From positions 72,836,139 through 72,900,138 of the forward strand of contig CM073595.1 in assembly GCA_037074705.1 (NCBI GenBank): a stretch of 64,000 nucleotides of DNA, read 5' to 3'. Below, piece after piece: positions 12,451 through 26,069 of this stretch. Source of the DNA: Zhengitettix transpicula. Its lineage: Eukaryota > Arthropoda > Insecta > Orthoptera > Tetrigidae. A program made the position numbers and the translations under genes. Within the stretch, counting starts at the first letter, position 1; each line of letters begins with the position of its first letter. Below the pieces are notes generated by a model. That model did not search any database. It was not told the DNA's origin and saw only the letters and a list, made by a program, of their open reading frames with translations.

Positions 12451-14028
12451 GCTGAATTGTGCTGAAACAATATGCAGAGAGTATCCCACCACCAGTATCA
12501 AACTTTTTCTTGTAAACTCTACACAAATAATCGATTGCTGATAATTTCATATTTCAGAAAAAACCACATGCAGGAGTTTGCTGTGAAAGTAATATTATTT
12601 ACGGTAAAAGTTATCTACTCCTTATCAGTTCATCTTCCTGCTTCAGTCATAATTTACGGTTATTAACATTTATTGTTAATTGCAGTGGTGTTTGCTCGGC
12701 TACTACATATTTTATTATGTTCCGCATTCAATAGCCTAAAGATCATCGACGTTTGGGAAGTTGCCAAAATGTTTCCAATTTCCATGAAAATCTCTGAAGT
12801 TTGCGAGAGTGAAGGAAAGGTGAGCAACACAATCGCTGACCGAATGAGCTACTGACGGCTCGAGAGGGTGAGTGGGGTAGGGGTGGAAATCTGTGTTGCG
12901 GAATTGCTCTCTCATCGCACGGAATAAGAAAGTGCATCCATTCTCGAGTTCTTGGAAACTCGACTGAAGGTTGTGCGGGTGGGGGGTGGGGGAAATGATA
13001 TTCATTGCAAAGTGAATTGAGTGAAACAGGTGAGGCTAGCTCGTTCGCGAAGCAGGGGCTGTTACAACTGCATCAGCTTAAAATTCCCCAGTGTAAATAC
13101 AGACAGGGTATTCTTCTTGAATTGGAATATATAAAATGTTGAGGATAATTGAGTCATAATTTTCTGGATTTATTTATCGGTTTTTACTTAGTATTTTGTA
13201 TAATAACTATCTGTTCAACCAAGAAAGGTCTTTAAATTAAATGAGAAGGCGAACATGAGCGTATTTCTGTTTTTGTATAAAAAAAATCCTTATACATTTT
13301 CAATAATAAGTTGTGAACAAACTGAGAGAGTGAGGAAATGTGGTTTTAGGAAATCTCTCACAGAAATTAACAATCAATTTATCGAGGCATAATGAGTAAC
13401 GACGCAATGCCGTGCAAGGATGAATTGCGAACAACGCTGAAGTACTAATAGCCGTAAACCATAAGAAAACATAAAACAATTAATGGGGAAAACTGAAAGT
13501 TACAACTATAATTGAATATATTAACCAAATTGGGTTTCTACTGGACATCTAACAATCACATATCGCATTAAATATCCAAAACAGCAATCGAAAACAAGTG
13601 AGTTTCTGTGTTAAATAATTTAGATGCGGACATCAGCAGTTGATTTAAGTTTGGAACGATTACATGAAAATAAGTAACTGAGGAAGTTGAAAACTATTTA
13701 ATTTGACAGTATCCATACGATTAAAATTAAAATTGGTTTAATACAAAAAAAACCTATTACTAGAGTTCGTGCAAAGGGAAATAAGCAGTAACATCAACTA
13801 ACTCAAACAATATAGCACTTCTTATTTAAATGTTAATTAAATGAACTGATTACAACAAGAAAAGAATCAAACCCTCGAAGAAGCCATACTTAAAACAAAA
13901 ATTTATATCAAATTACAGTATTGACAAAATATAAAACTTATTGTTTGTATATTAGGAGCATGTAAATGTATATGATAATTTATTGGTCGCCAATAACATT
14001 TAATATAGTTGAAGTGACATTAAAGTAA

Positions 14029-14031
<3 letters not shown>
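12451..14031. other. Noncoding stretch with a GC-richer pocket
   Basis: 12735-13060 is GC-richer and G-rich on the plus strand, with overlapping open frames on both strands (up to 89 codons, minus). No domain is recognisable. The rest is A/T-rich without visible features. Confidence 0.4.

Positions 14032-14066
<35 letters not shown>
14032..14066. repeat. (TA)n microsatellite
   Basis: Uninterrupted TA dinucleotide tract of about 35 bp. Confidence 0.95.
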
Positions 14067-14074
<8 letters not shown>

Positions 14075-15699
14075 TTTCTCCGTAGTGGGTAAATATTTAT
14101 GATTGTCTATCAAACAAAAACTCATTGTATGAGTGATGGCGTTAATTCGATACAGGCCTTGATCAAACCTTCGACAACAGCTGCCGAGTACAATGTCCCT
14201 TGAAAAAATAACACATCTCAGTGGACCTAAAAAATACGTTTCTGGACCGCACGCTGAAGCAAAAATAAGATCTGGTGCTCAAGCGATATGTCGTCATTGC
14301 GATGAAAGCCATCAGCTTGTCAAAATTTTGCTATCAAATGTGGCATTTCGCCCTACAAATTTTGTTCCCCAATCGTGTTCCGACCTTGAATACATAATAT
14401 GCCACTCAATTAAAGGAAATTGAATTAATAATCTTCTGATATAGAAATAGTAAAGACTGTATTTTTTCTCAGATACATTAAAATTTAAAGGAATATTAAT
14501 ATAACTACATTTTCCTGCCCGGGTTTATGCTTTTATTAATTTTTAAACTCTAATAATCAAATAAATTTTATGTACTCTCCTAAACATTATATTCACATTA
14601 ACCATCACATTTATATTTGTCAATTTCGTTCCTATGACAGAATAGCTGTTCTATCATACTGAAGTTCTTACCAGGAATTGGAACATAATAGTAAGAGAAT
14701 CTAATCGCGAGGGCACATTCCAACTGCTGTCGTTCTTCTACAAATGGTGATAAATTACTTGAGGATGCAGGCGATATGTGATAAATTGCCACACCTTTCA
14801 GGATTAACAGCAGATTTATGGGCAACCTCCGGCACGAGGCTACACCAAAATAACAATACATTCTAGTTAATAATTAGGTAATTCTACTTCCAGTCTCTTC
14901 TGTTCCACTTTTATGGCCATCAGTGGAAGAACCAATAAATTATCATGCACCAAATTGTTTTTAAAAAGTTACACACATGATGTTTTCTTGTGGGTGTCAA
15001 GACTATTTAATATATCAATAAAATTGCGTCTTTGTAATGTTGGCAAAATGTTAATCTGTCTGTAACTTAGACTTGGGGGTCGGAAAATAACTCGAATATT
15101 GGTTATTCTTGGAATTTCGTTTGGGCCTTCTCATTAAAATAATATAATGAATCCTGTTGGGAGTTGAGTAATTTATCAGTTCATTTTAATATAACGTTAT
15201 TTACAAAAGACCATAAAACTCTGGATTTACTCCTACTGCCGTTTTCTTTCGTCAAATGTTTTGGAAATTCCGTGATAAAATAGTCATTTAAAATTATATT
15301 CATCATTAAAATTGCAGCTAAAATTCGCGTTTCTATCTGAATTACTCTTGAAGAAAAGATATTGAGGTTAAAGAAAAATAGTAGTCAGTCCACTAGTTTC
15401 TCCGCCATTTTGTCTCCCGAAGTAACAGAATAAGGCAAGCCGCGTAATAAAGTCAAATGTTTATTTTCATCTGGGTGGAAAGATTCTTCCTGGTATACAT
15501 AAGATGTTAGCCAGGCCTTTTATTTTTATGGGACTCTTAGGCCATACGCCCTGCTGGACTACATACAAACACTGCTTCGAATGTGCGGTAGAGTAGTAAA
15601 TTTAAGTCGTTACATCCACTATCTCGGATATCGCCATTCTTTTCCCTCGCAGGTTTATACTCTATTAAATAAGAAGTTAAGGCTGCTATAAAGTGGTCT
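14067..15699. other. Noncoding stretch
   Basis: No gene recognised. Frames at 14193-14423 (plus, 76 codons) and 14598-14861 (minus, 87 codons) show no known motif and lack supporting splice context. Confidence 0.45.
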
Positions 15700-16040
15700 C
15701 AAAATTAAAGAAATAAAATCGTGTTTAGCATTAGGGCGTCGCGGGCGAAGAGGGTGGAATTAGATTTATAGGGCGAAGTTTGCAGCCGGCTTATAAATTA
15801 CGGCGCCCGAATGTACTATTGCGGTAAATCGGAGCCGCCTACGTCAGCGCGTTCTACCATGTAGTTCAAACTCACAAACTTTAGACTATTCCGTGACGTC
15901 GGCACTCTCGCCATATTGCGCAGCTTCCCCATATAATTAAAAATAATAATTCAAGTAGCAAGCCAACATTTACGGTGCTCGGCGAGACAACGGGACAGAA
16001 GTATGGCAACTCTGGACCCCAATGACAATTTTTCAGCGGA
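15700..16040. promoter_or_regulatory. GC/CpG-richer island with CRE-like sites
   Basis: A pocket of high CpG density in A/T-rich surroundings. It contains GGCGAAG repeats, CTTATAAATTA (TATA-like), CTACGTCAGCGCG and CCGTGACGTCGGC, both close to CRE/ATF sites, and CCATATTG. No open frame dominates, so a regulatory region or first exon is more plausible than a coding exon. This is inference from composition and motifs only. Confidence 0.25.
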
Positions 16041-18900
16041 GAGATGTGCATTTCTGCTGCCTTGGGTTTATAAGCTACTGTAATTTCTTTTTTTGCGCTA
16101 GGAAATTTCTTACCATGTTTTTTGTAATTATTTTAGATATATGTTCAAGATCCCAAAGCTATTAATTATTTAGATTACTTCCACTGAAGTGTACTCCGTA
16201 TACTTCAGTGTGTTATAATACAACAGCAATTAAATAAATAAAAATATTATTTTGTAATTTCGTCAACACGAATATATTTTAATATTTTAATTTTATGAAT
16301 ACTGGTTTAAATTAATTTACTGTAGTATAAAAAAGAACGTACGAAAACTACATTTTTTACTAAGCACGTTCGCCCAAGTTAAGTAGACGTTAAGATATTA
16401 ATTCTACATCCGCGTCATAATTAACTAATATAAGTATAATTATACGCGGGAGTCTATTATAAAATATTAACGACTCTAAATTTTGGTATTTAAGTTTAGA
16501 GGAGATTCGTTAAATTCAAAACGTTTCTTTAAATTAAATACAGGTTTTCTTATATGTAAAGTACTGTACTCCTCACGGAGAGAAATCGGAAAAATTTCTC
16601 AAAATTTATTTATTGTTTTTAACTCAATGGCATTAGTTTGATATTTTAAATGTTTTTTCTGATTATAATGCAGCAGTGATGTTTCCTCTATTTTTTTCGT
16701 AAATTGGCACTAATTTTTGTCCAATTCGTTTCTCCGCTACGTCTCTCCAAGACTCGAAGGCTTACGTAAAAAAAAATTTGCCTCACGTTGCACAATATAC
16801 GAAAGATTTGTTTTTATGACTGGAAAGACCGACGGAGAAGTTTGCTGACCACCACTTCGCTCATTTAAATGTGAACCTTGATTGCGTTCATTTCGCGTGC
16901 GCTCTGTCTGCAATTAGAAATAACGCAATCAGTGTTATTCAACAGGTCAAACGAATAATTAGATTTTAGGAGAACTCGGAGCAGCGGTTGAGTTTTAATG
17001 TTGAACACTAATCGTTGCTTCCACTGGCTCCAACTGTTGCCGCGGTATTAAACTCCGCCAAGGTAAAGTTCCACAAACAAGGTCTCCGTCAGTTTAATCA
17101 CCTTTATTTTAATAATGCCGCTGGCGCTTAATTTAGAATCATTGCGTTAGTGGTACTGTAATTGGCAGTATTCCAACCCGAAAACTTTTTATGAGCTGTA
17201 TACAAGGAAAGGGCGATTCCAAGGTATGCGTTAAAAAAATAAATATGAGGCAGGCAAAAATTCTTGTAATAAGAGGAAAGGCGATCCACTGAAACCAAAA
17301 CGAAAACAATAGCATGTAAAAAAAATTACGCCTGTGTATAACATTACAAGATAAACTCGTAGAATATTTGCAATTACGTCAAACGAAATACCTCAATCAG
17401 TGGAAAAACTCACCTTTCGGAATAATGACCTGTCGGGCAAATGTCAATCGGGTTAGTTTTGTGGGGAAAACGTGCATCGGACAAGTGCGTGTCATGATTT
17501 TGTATGAAAATAGTTTAATGAGATGCAGCAAATTTTGTTCGTTTGGAAATAGTCTTGCACAAGTTTTAGTCTAAATATTTAAAACAATAAAAAAAATGGA
17601 CGAAAATATTGACCCATTTTCCATATATAAATATGAAATTGGACGTAAGACTAAGTTGCAAACTTTCCGCATGAAAGTTAACATGTGCTCACAAAGCTCA
17701 GGATACTTTTCTGTTAGAGGAAAACTAAAGAAATTTACTAGATTTGTGTGTTAGGAAACTGTTGAATAATTTCGAATTGTCTTTATCTTAATGGACTTAA
17801 GTTTTTAAAGAGCGTTTCGTTTGTCCGATATAACATACATTCCAATCTAAACATTTTTGTAAATTTGAACCGAGGTATAATTCTGGATTTTTCTATATAG
17901 TAGCATTTTCTAGTGAGTTTATCCGATTAATGCATTTTAAGACGAACAGGTCAGTGTTGGAACTGTTATGGATAACGTGAGGGCAAACAATTCGTACACG
18001 CCATCTGCCTGTTAAACGAAGACGGCTCGCCCATTGTAATCACGATCCTCTGATATTTGCAACACGAGAAACGTTGCCGGAGGCTGAGAAAGATGTATAA
18101 TTAAATTGTGCGGGAGTGACGGCAAAATAAGCTGTGACAACAACCACGACAAAAAGCGTGCACACATGTTAATCCCTTTGATCCGCAAATGGTTATATTT
18201 GGCCCAAGCTCCCCTGTACCACGACTTCATTAACAGAGTGAGCTTGTATCTTGCTTATTTACCCACAATGCCCGTAAAATTCACACACATACTTTCATTA
18301 CTCTCGTGAAACAAGAATCGCGTATAATTCGCGGCAACCGATAGCATTATAAAATATTAGCAATGTATTTCAGAGCTCGTACAATAAACAAAAAAAAATT
18401 ATGGGAATGATTCAATGCGTTGCTTTCCTATTTCTAAAAGCTATATTTAAATTTTAATTTAGTAGCTGCATAAAAATTGGATGAAGACGGTTATAAAGGC
18501 AAGTTATTGGTTAACTAATATAAGAAAAATGTTTCGATAAAAATATATTCACTGAGAACGAAGCATAATGTCTATTTCCAAACACTAACAAATTGGCATC
18601 GTAATGAAGGATTGTACTCCTAATTAGGTGGGTTCCGTGTCTTGTCGCCTTTAGAATCTGGAAACAATTACCAAAGTTAATCGGGTAACACTCCAACATG
18701 TCTTCTTCGTCACTGGAATCGTTTACACTTCGGAAAGTGAAGTACAAACTCTGCTCATTTGCGTTCTGACAACAACGCATTTGCGCTTGCTGTAACTGAA
18801 ACATCTTTCATATAGAACATTGGCTAAAGGGTATTTATTCACCTTGAGTTTCATGGGTTTGCCATTAATACAATGACAATGTTTTTATAAAGGTTTCGCG
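16041..18900. other. Noncoding stretch
   Basis: No gene recognised. A short hairpin lies at 16182-16210. Candidate frames at 17368-17574 and 18106-18309 (plus) and 18511-18804 (minus; has a SSDEEDM acidic run) have no recognisable domain. Confidence 0.45.
16182..16210. other. Short near-perfect hairpin
   Basis: CACTGAAGTGTAC at 16182-16194 pairs with GTATACTTCAGTG at 16198-16210 (one mismatch) across a 3-base spacer. It is too short for an animal miRNA precursor on its own. It could be a cruciform-forming site or a chance palindrome. Confidence 0.5.
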
Positions 18901-19271
18901 GCCCAGGTTGTCATAACTAAACTGAGCAACATCCATAACCCCGGATTTGACTCCAATCTCGGTTGAATTGGCGTTATATTTATGTAACGCCCATCCACCC
19001 CAATCACTTTCGAAAGTGGTTGAAATTATATACAAAGAATATCGGGTTCAATTTCATTGAACCTCAAAAATATTCATCCGACGCAAACATCGGCCGTTTG
19101 AGTATCTTTGAAAATTTATATCCCGTCCCTTGGTGTGGTAATCTTTTATTACCCCCACAGTGTTTGTTTACGGTTCAAAATTTGGTGAAATTTGCTCCAC
19201 GGGTGTAGATTTTTATGTGGAACACACATACATAAGTACACACAAATCTACAGTCTATTTTATTTATTAGA
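18901..19271 (-). mobile_element. Helitron-like nonautonomous element, copy D
   Basis: Short copy on the minus strand. Its 5' end is one of the cleanest, TCTAATAAATAAAATAGACT, with TC at plus positions 19271-19270. It then has ACAAATCTAC, GTGGAGCAAATTTCACC, the CACTGTGGGGGTAA block, GGCCGATGTTTGCGTCG, and near its 3' end GATTGGAGTCAAATCCGGGG and ACAACCTGGGCCGCG. The 3' hairpin and CTAG end are degraded. Confidence 0.65.
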
Positions 19272-22200
19272 TTTATTATTTTGATACCTGCAAAATTAGA
19301 TGAACTAAATGTTTGTCATTATTCGTTTATTTCTCTGTCGTTATTTTCTTTCTGCTAATTTTTCGGTGCTGGTTTTCATTGACAATATAAATTATAATAA
19401 TGGAAAATGATAATTCCTCAATATACCTTCATTACAAACATTTTCGTTTACACAAAGGAAGTTCACGAATTTCATTACCTTAATAAATGTTATTATTAGT
19501 AGTAAAGTGCTATTATCTTTATTAGAAATGCCATTATAACATTAAACTTGCCACTTAGGAGGAATGAATTAGAGCGCTAAGTGAACATACGCCTGCAAGG
19601 ACTGGGAATGATTAGAATCATATATAAGGTACACGAACGTTATGAAATTAGTAGGTTGTGGAGTTCCATATGGTAATGGCCAGGGGGCGATGAAATATAG
19701 GCAATCGCGCACGCCCACCAGTCATAGCACCACATCACACTTACAGCCCTTACGACTGGCTCCCCCCATTACTTAGTATTTGTATTTTACTTCGGCGCGC
19801 TCTGGAGAGTTTGCATAAAAGCAATAGTAATATCCGAAGGGTATGAATTAACATCGGGATGCAAACAAAGGACGTACTTCTCTCCGTTTTCAATAAAACT
19901 TGTAGCGAAATTTCTCAACTACCATTGTGAGTAATTTGTACTTAAATTTACCATTAACATACCTAAAATTGTTTAAATAGAAAAATAGTTAAAAATATAT
20001 GGAAAAGTAACATTTCCAATTCAATTGATACTTTTATTTCTCAGCATGAATATTTAAGTCATGAGACACTCTTCTGTGGGCGCAGTTCCTGAGGACTTTA
20101 TTAAATGTTAAGTTGACAATTCTTTTACAATACCCCTCAAGAGCTCTTTTGACATTTTTTGTGCAACTCTATTTTTCTCGCTTCCCTCGTTTCACTGTTA
20201 ATCAATAAACGGAACTATTCTTCTGACTTTATCTCCGCTGAACCACCTCTTAACCCCAATCTACTATCTAGAACTTTATAGTATCCACTCTCTCGCTGTT
20301 CTCATATCAGTTTAACTTAACAGTGCTAATATTTACTCCCAGACTTAGTGAAGAACTCACTTCCATCTGCAAACACTCTCATTGGCAGCTCAACGTTAAT
20401 ACCAACTCATTTAGCCTTTAACTATATATTCAAACTACGTCTGTCAAACTCCATGAAATAACTGATTTTGACCCGATGAACGGTGTTTCAAGTCTTCTTT
20501 CCCCTGTATTAACTCTAAGCTCATTCTGGGGAAACCTAATAATTTTTCGTTAATTAGGCCTTGTTCAAAACCCTTCACGACAGCTGTCAATATATTCCAA
20601 GTCTTCTCGTTCACTTTGACTGACCGGAAAATATGTTTTCGTACTATATGCTCAGATATCTAGGGCTTTCACCGCATGTTAATAGTCTCAACTTCTCGCA
20701 ACAAATTTTGTGAACAAAAGTTGTAATTAAAGCGCTGAAAATTTTATCCTTTTAAATATCTGAAATAGTTAAGTTATAAAAATATTAAAATTTTACTACT
20801 ATCGTTGCTTCCATCCTTATGTATTTTAATCATACAAACATTATTTTTCTGAAATATTAGTTTAGCAGGAACTGCACTTAAGAAAGTTGTCAAATATTGA
20901 CTCGAATTTCTTGATTCCGTAGCTCGAAGAATTGTTTATTTTAATTTGTATTTGCATGTGGTTGTCTATTAATTACTGAAATCGGTGTGTTTCCTTGTCT
21001 AGTATAATTCCAAATTCCTTTCTTATTGTTAATTTTCTTCTACCTATGATTTAAAATTTCTTCTTTCTATGTCACTATTATACTATTATAATTGAATCAT
21101 TTTCCTTCCTGACAAGCCAATGATTTTCTTACTCCAAAAAATTCCATTGTTATTGTACTAAGTCTTCCGAATGTCAACTGCTTTATGGATATTTCCTGGG
21201 ATCATTTATTTTGGGACCCTTCCGTGATATTTTATATTATTATAATCATATCTGAAAAAGCTTGTGATTGGAAATCACGTGTATATTTTTTGGATTGTGC
21301 GCGGCAAAAAATGATTTGATAAATGAGCATTTGATAGAATGATATTATTTGTAGAATCGGAAAGAGAAAATCGTGCAGATTATGGCGTGCTCTCCTATCG
21401 ACTCGCCTCTGACGTCACCGTGGCTCGTACACGTGCTCGCCGTAGCAACAGCGTGATGCTTGCTTGACCGTGCCTCACACAAAAAACTTGCAAATATTTC
21501 GAACTCCGAAGATATTTTTCACCGTATCTTAGAAAAGTTTATTAATCGGAAAACAAATGGCTAGTTTCATTATTCCCTCGAGGTTAACTTATCAAAGAAC
21601 GCAACTGTCGGGAAGGCGGAAGGGGGGAAGACCCGTGGGATTAAAGTAGACGACCGTTAAAGTGCGAAATGAAATGAACTTCAATTAAGCATATAGCTCC
21701 TATAGGAATAATTAAAAATTCTTTCGGCACACAGCGAGTGCGATCGCGGACCTTGTTTTATGTGAATCACTTTATTATCTTGTTTAATCTAACCTACCTC
21801 AGTATATAAAAATTAATTCCTTAAACGACTATCTTCACTCTGTAGATCACGTTACGTATCCCGTTCAATCTTTTTTCCAGGACCAAAAATTTTTATAATT
21901 ATTTAAAATGTTTGGAAAGATATTTTCATAGCTCAAATTGGTCACAAACTAGATAAAGTAATCCTTTGGTTGGAGTTACAAGTTTATATCTTCACAATCA
22001 GGCTGTAGTAAATTTCGTTCGTAATGCATGCACCCATTTATCTTATTTATTGACGACAATCCTAAATAACGCTTGGATTGTGAGGAAACTGACAATTATC
22101 ACAAGAGTACGATTGAAAATACTTGCCTAATTTCCCGCTAACGGATGAGACATTGAATCCACCAATCAGAACGCTTAAATTAATGGCGGGACAAGCAGCG

Positions 22201-22860
22201 TTGCGGAATAATCGCAGTGTATTATACTGTTTTTGACCACGTGCAGTACGATTCCCTCCACGCGTAAATCCCAAGTGCCTTCGAATTTTAATTGCAATAA
22301 AAATGCAAAATCACTTGATAGATCCTACAGAAACATTACTAGCAGAACATTAAAATAAAACAAATAAATGACAATCCAATTTTAATGAAGAAGTGGTTGT
22401 ATGACGTGGAATTGAAGAAAGAAAAGTGTGACTCTGGGATGATTCAATGGACGGAGATTCATTGCCAGTGCTATTATGAAAATGATATGGGGGCTTGAAA
22501 AAATCATACTGACAGGGATGAGAAAGCAAGACAAATACATGGAATAATAGGATTTGTTGGCCGATGAAGATACATTCAATTTTTTACTCTAGAGAAATGC
22601 TGAAAATACCATGTCAGACAGATCACACGAGGAACATCTGGAACTGAATGACGTTAAAAAATAGACAAACGGAATGACTCATTTGATTCATTATGAACTG
22701 GATTTAGTTTCAAATTAATTGCTTTTTTATAACCACTTAATGTATAATTACATTTTGAGTATTTTTCGTAAGCCTTTAAAAAATCAATAATTTCAATATT
22801 CTGACTATACGACAGATTTAAATTTAACAATTTCTTGAAAATCTGAATTTACATTTAGTA
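19272..22860. other. Noncoding stretch
   Basis: No gene recognised. 21380-21480 is CpG-rich and holds a CRE octamer, an E-box (CACGTG) and an X-box-like CGTAGCAAC. The 70-codon minus frame at 22062-22274 and the frame at 22382-22579 have no recognisable domain. Confidence 0.45.
21410..21417. promoter_or_regulatory. CRE-like octamer TGACGTCA in a CpG-rich cluster
   Basis: Exact TGACGTCA. Within about 45 bp downstream are ACACGTGC (E-box core CACGTG) and GCCGTAGCAACAGC, which resembles an RFX X-box half-site. The clustering in an otherwise A/T-rich region makes this the most plausible of the four CRE octamers to be part of an enhancer or promoter. Confidence 0.3.
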
Positions 22861-22866
22861 AGTTAC

Positions 22867-22933
22867 GTTTCGACACCCGGCTTCGTTGTCCTCGTACTGA
22901 AGTAAGGGTTTGTGATCTGACCGTCGTCTTCAG
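22867..22933 (-). ncRNA. Weak hammerhead-like motif with long helix II insert
   Basis: On the minus strand CTGAAGA (22933-22927) is exact and GAAAC (22871-22867) is exact, but they are separated by about 55 bases. A possible helix II base, GAC with GTC, is short. Known PLE-type hammerheads have a much shorter gap, so this may be coincidental or an inserted loop. It lies next to an open minus frame (22930-23136) with no recognised domain. Confidence 0.2.
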
Positions 22934-24415
22934 GACAAATCTTTATTATTGACGGAAGCAGGTACAACTGTAACCAGGCCGACTGTCTCACTGCGAAAAA
23001 CTGACGAGGACCATAATTTCATAATAGTATCGATCTGTTTAATCAGAATTCCTTCTTCAAAATATAAATCGCGAAAGAAGACTGCAGCGTCCGAATGAAA
23101 AATTTCCGACATTCCGTAAGCACTCTTGTTCTTCACAACAAATGCTATTTTGGGGTCACAGGGGGATGGCCCAAGTATTTATACGGCCGCCGGAGATTAA
23201 AGGATCAAAGGAAAGTGAAACCGACGCGTCAAACAATTCTGTTTCCCTTGATATTTTAATTTCGCGATTTTTCTAAGCGAAAACTATTTTTCAATTAAAA
23301 CGAGGAAGGTGAAAAATTTATTTTGTACTACACCTAAATATAATCAACACAAGAAGTTTCGTTCGTTGGCAATATTTGATTAAAGTGATTAAAATTGTAA
23401 ACCACTATACAACATGGAAGAGGATGAATATGGAAAATTCTATTTATGAAAAATGTATGGGCGTGCTAATAAAAAAATAGTGACGTGCAAGGTCCTTTAT
23501 TTGCAATTTCTCTCCATTCATTTTACAAATTTTGATTTAAACTCTTTCGTACGTTACTTGACCATCTGCAGTCATCATTGAAAAATACTAATATCTGATT
23601 TATTCGGTATCCCAGTTTTTAATATCAGATCTTAATAAAGAATTTTTTAACTCAGTAGTTAGCGAGGGAAAACAATGAAAAATACATGTGAACATTAGTT
23701 CCTATATAACAAAGTGCAGCCATTCATTTCAATAAAGCTTAAATCGTTTTAATTCCAGTTCATTTCTTCCCCTGTTCAGTGGAAATTTTCGCGAAATAAA
23801 GCCCATTAGTTTTGAAATTGCTGGTTTCCATCAACGGGAAATTCCCTCCCACCACCAACACTGTATGTAATGTTTGAGATATGCTAAGTAAATTAACTCT
23901 AATATGAAACAAATTGTTGGTGGGGTGAGAATCAAGCAAGTAATGTACACAACCGTGAATGTGTTCTGATTCCTGTATTAGCATAAATGACCAGCCACAT
24001 ATGATCATGTAGCGCTGATTTCCTCTGATTACCACGACATAACTTTAATCTGGCTGCTACTTAGCCACTATAAGCAGAAATCATTGTACAAAATTGGAAA
24101 ATTGTTTATTAAATGTAAATGTATTGTTTTCTTAATATCCGGCAATAAATATTAATTTCAACTCATCAAGGCCATTTAATACATTTTGGTAAAATATCAC
24201 TATTTAGTCAGTCTGAAACATTCAGTCATGGCTCATGTTGAATTACTTGAAAACTAATGTTTGTGGATTTATAAAATAAAGATTCAAATTAGAAGCGTCA
24301 TTCGAGAAAAAAAGTAGATAATCAAAATTTGTACATTCCCATACAATTTAACGCATTTTAAGCAAGCTCTTTTTCATTAGAATCATAACTCAATTATATT
24401 GTTGGCATTTAATAG

Positions 24416-24416
<1 letters not shown>
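22934..24416. other. Noncoding stretch
   Basis: No gene recognised. The 91-codon minus frame at 23760-24035 lacks a known domain. Confidence 0.45.

Positions 24417-24466
<50 letters not shown>
24417..24466. repeat. (TA)25 microsatellite
   Basis: Uninterrupted TA tract of about 50 bp. Confidence 0.95.
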
Positions 24467-24467
<1 letters not shown>

Positions 24468-26069
24468 CCACAGGACTCTCATGAGTATTTCTGTATTTTT
24501 CGTAGGTGACAATAGCTGATAGTGAGTTAATGCACGCGAGCGGTACATTGTTCGATAACTAAATCTTATGTAAATAATTATTTTGGAGAATCATATTAGA
24601 AATCAACCGGCACCTTGTAAATTGATAAATCGGGAGATAATACGAAAATCACTGGCGTCTGGATGCAGCCAGGTGTTAAAACTGATAACAGTAGGCTGGA
24701 ATTTAATTGTACGAATTACATTCATTCACTCACAATTTAAGAAAGAAAATAATGCCTTAACTTTGGCTGTCATTCCGGTTTTTCCAGCATATTAACTCAC
24801 ACGCTCAGTAAATCTTAAGTCTCTTTTCATGGTTTTTATAAAGGTTTATACACGACTTATTACGAGTCATGTTCAGAAAGTAAGTGTATGAAGTCCTGAT
24901 ATACTTCACGGTGTCTCATTTTTATCTTCTAATTTTGTAATCAGCGATATGAAGGATATTTATTTTTAATTTGTGCAAACCTATTAACCATCTCGTCGCT
25001 ATCGTGGAAACAATTAGCGTAATCAGGAGTTATTCTGCCGTTTCTATTCTCGATTCAGCTCTCCGTCTATTGTCTGAGGACAGTCATCCTGCGTTGGTGC
25101 TCCAACTTAACAAGTATTTCCCCATCCGGCACTCAAGTCGGTCATTCCTTATTAACAACAGCGCCGGAAACGTTACGGACAAGATCTCAATCCTCTGACG
25201 GAGTAGAAAATTTCTTTTAAGACGAGGACGCGTACTTGATTAATAAATAATTAGTTGTTATTTTATGTATGGTTGGGTATGCACAGCACACCGACACAAA
25301 ATTTCCTGAGTCGCTGTTTTTCTCGAGTTAATATTTAGCCAGAATGCTCATCATTCACACTGGAATTTAGATATACGGCTCAAAATATTAAATCTTCAAT
25401 AAATAAAATGGGAGTTACGATATATTTACTTGTATGGCAGTTTTCTGTTCAGAAAATTCTTGTGTGTGGTGAATACTGATTAGACACGACTACAGTTGGC
25501 ACTATATATACGTAGGTTACGTGCAAATAGTTTCGTAAAATGTGTCTAAAAATGTTTTCTTGCAAGCAAGCCCAATCATACGATGTAATGCCGACTGATC
25601 TGTGCACTGTGCAGTCCAATATGTTTTCCATGACCGGAGCGCCAGTTACGAGATTACGGGGACCGGCTATGCATAAATTCTGTTGCAAGTGGGATTAAAA
25701 GCGTGCGAGCCCTTGAAATATCAGTATGGAGGTCGCGTGTAAGGTGTGTTGTGTCGAGTATTGACACGGAGGAGAACACCATCCATCACTGTGACGTCAC
25801 CTTTTCGCCTTCTGTTGCGTCAAGCGTGACAAGGCTCGCTCAATTTAAGACTGCCGCTTCTGCTGGATCCTTTTGTTCCGCGACGCGTTTCTCACTTATG
25901 CACAAACAAACTACCCTTTGTTCCCATCATCTGCCGCTCAAAAAAGAAAAAAAGAACAGCAGTTAAAATGCAAAACTATTTCGTAGCGAGTTTCTGTGAT
26001 GTTCTATGAAACTGTGCTGCTAACTTTTAAACATATAATTGTGTAGAGGACTACTAGTCGATGGTCCGC
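24467..26069. other. Noncoding stretch with a GC-richer end
   Basis: No gene recognised. 24971-25200 and 25600-25960 are GC-richer and have open frames on one or both strands without known motifs. The CRE octamer at 25792 lies here. Confidence 0.45.
25792..25799. promoter_or_regulatory. CRE-like octamer TGACGTCA
   Basis: Exact TGACGTCA within the 10-base palindrome GTGACGTCAC, in a GC-richer pocket at 25700-25900. No transcription start or gene can be tied to it. Confidence 0.25.

Noticed and set aside
13672..13692. CTGAGGA followed by GAAAAC
   Set aside because: Only four bases lie between the boxes, so no helix II can form.
14150..20600. Similar phrases GCCTTGATCAAACC...CAACAGCTGCC (near 14155) and GCCTTGTTCAAAACCC...GACAGCTGTC (near 20560)
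   Set aside because: The similarity spans about 35 bases with gaps and no shared flanks, so it may be coincidental; I would not call a repeat family from it.
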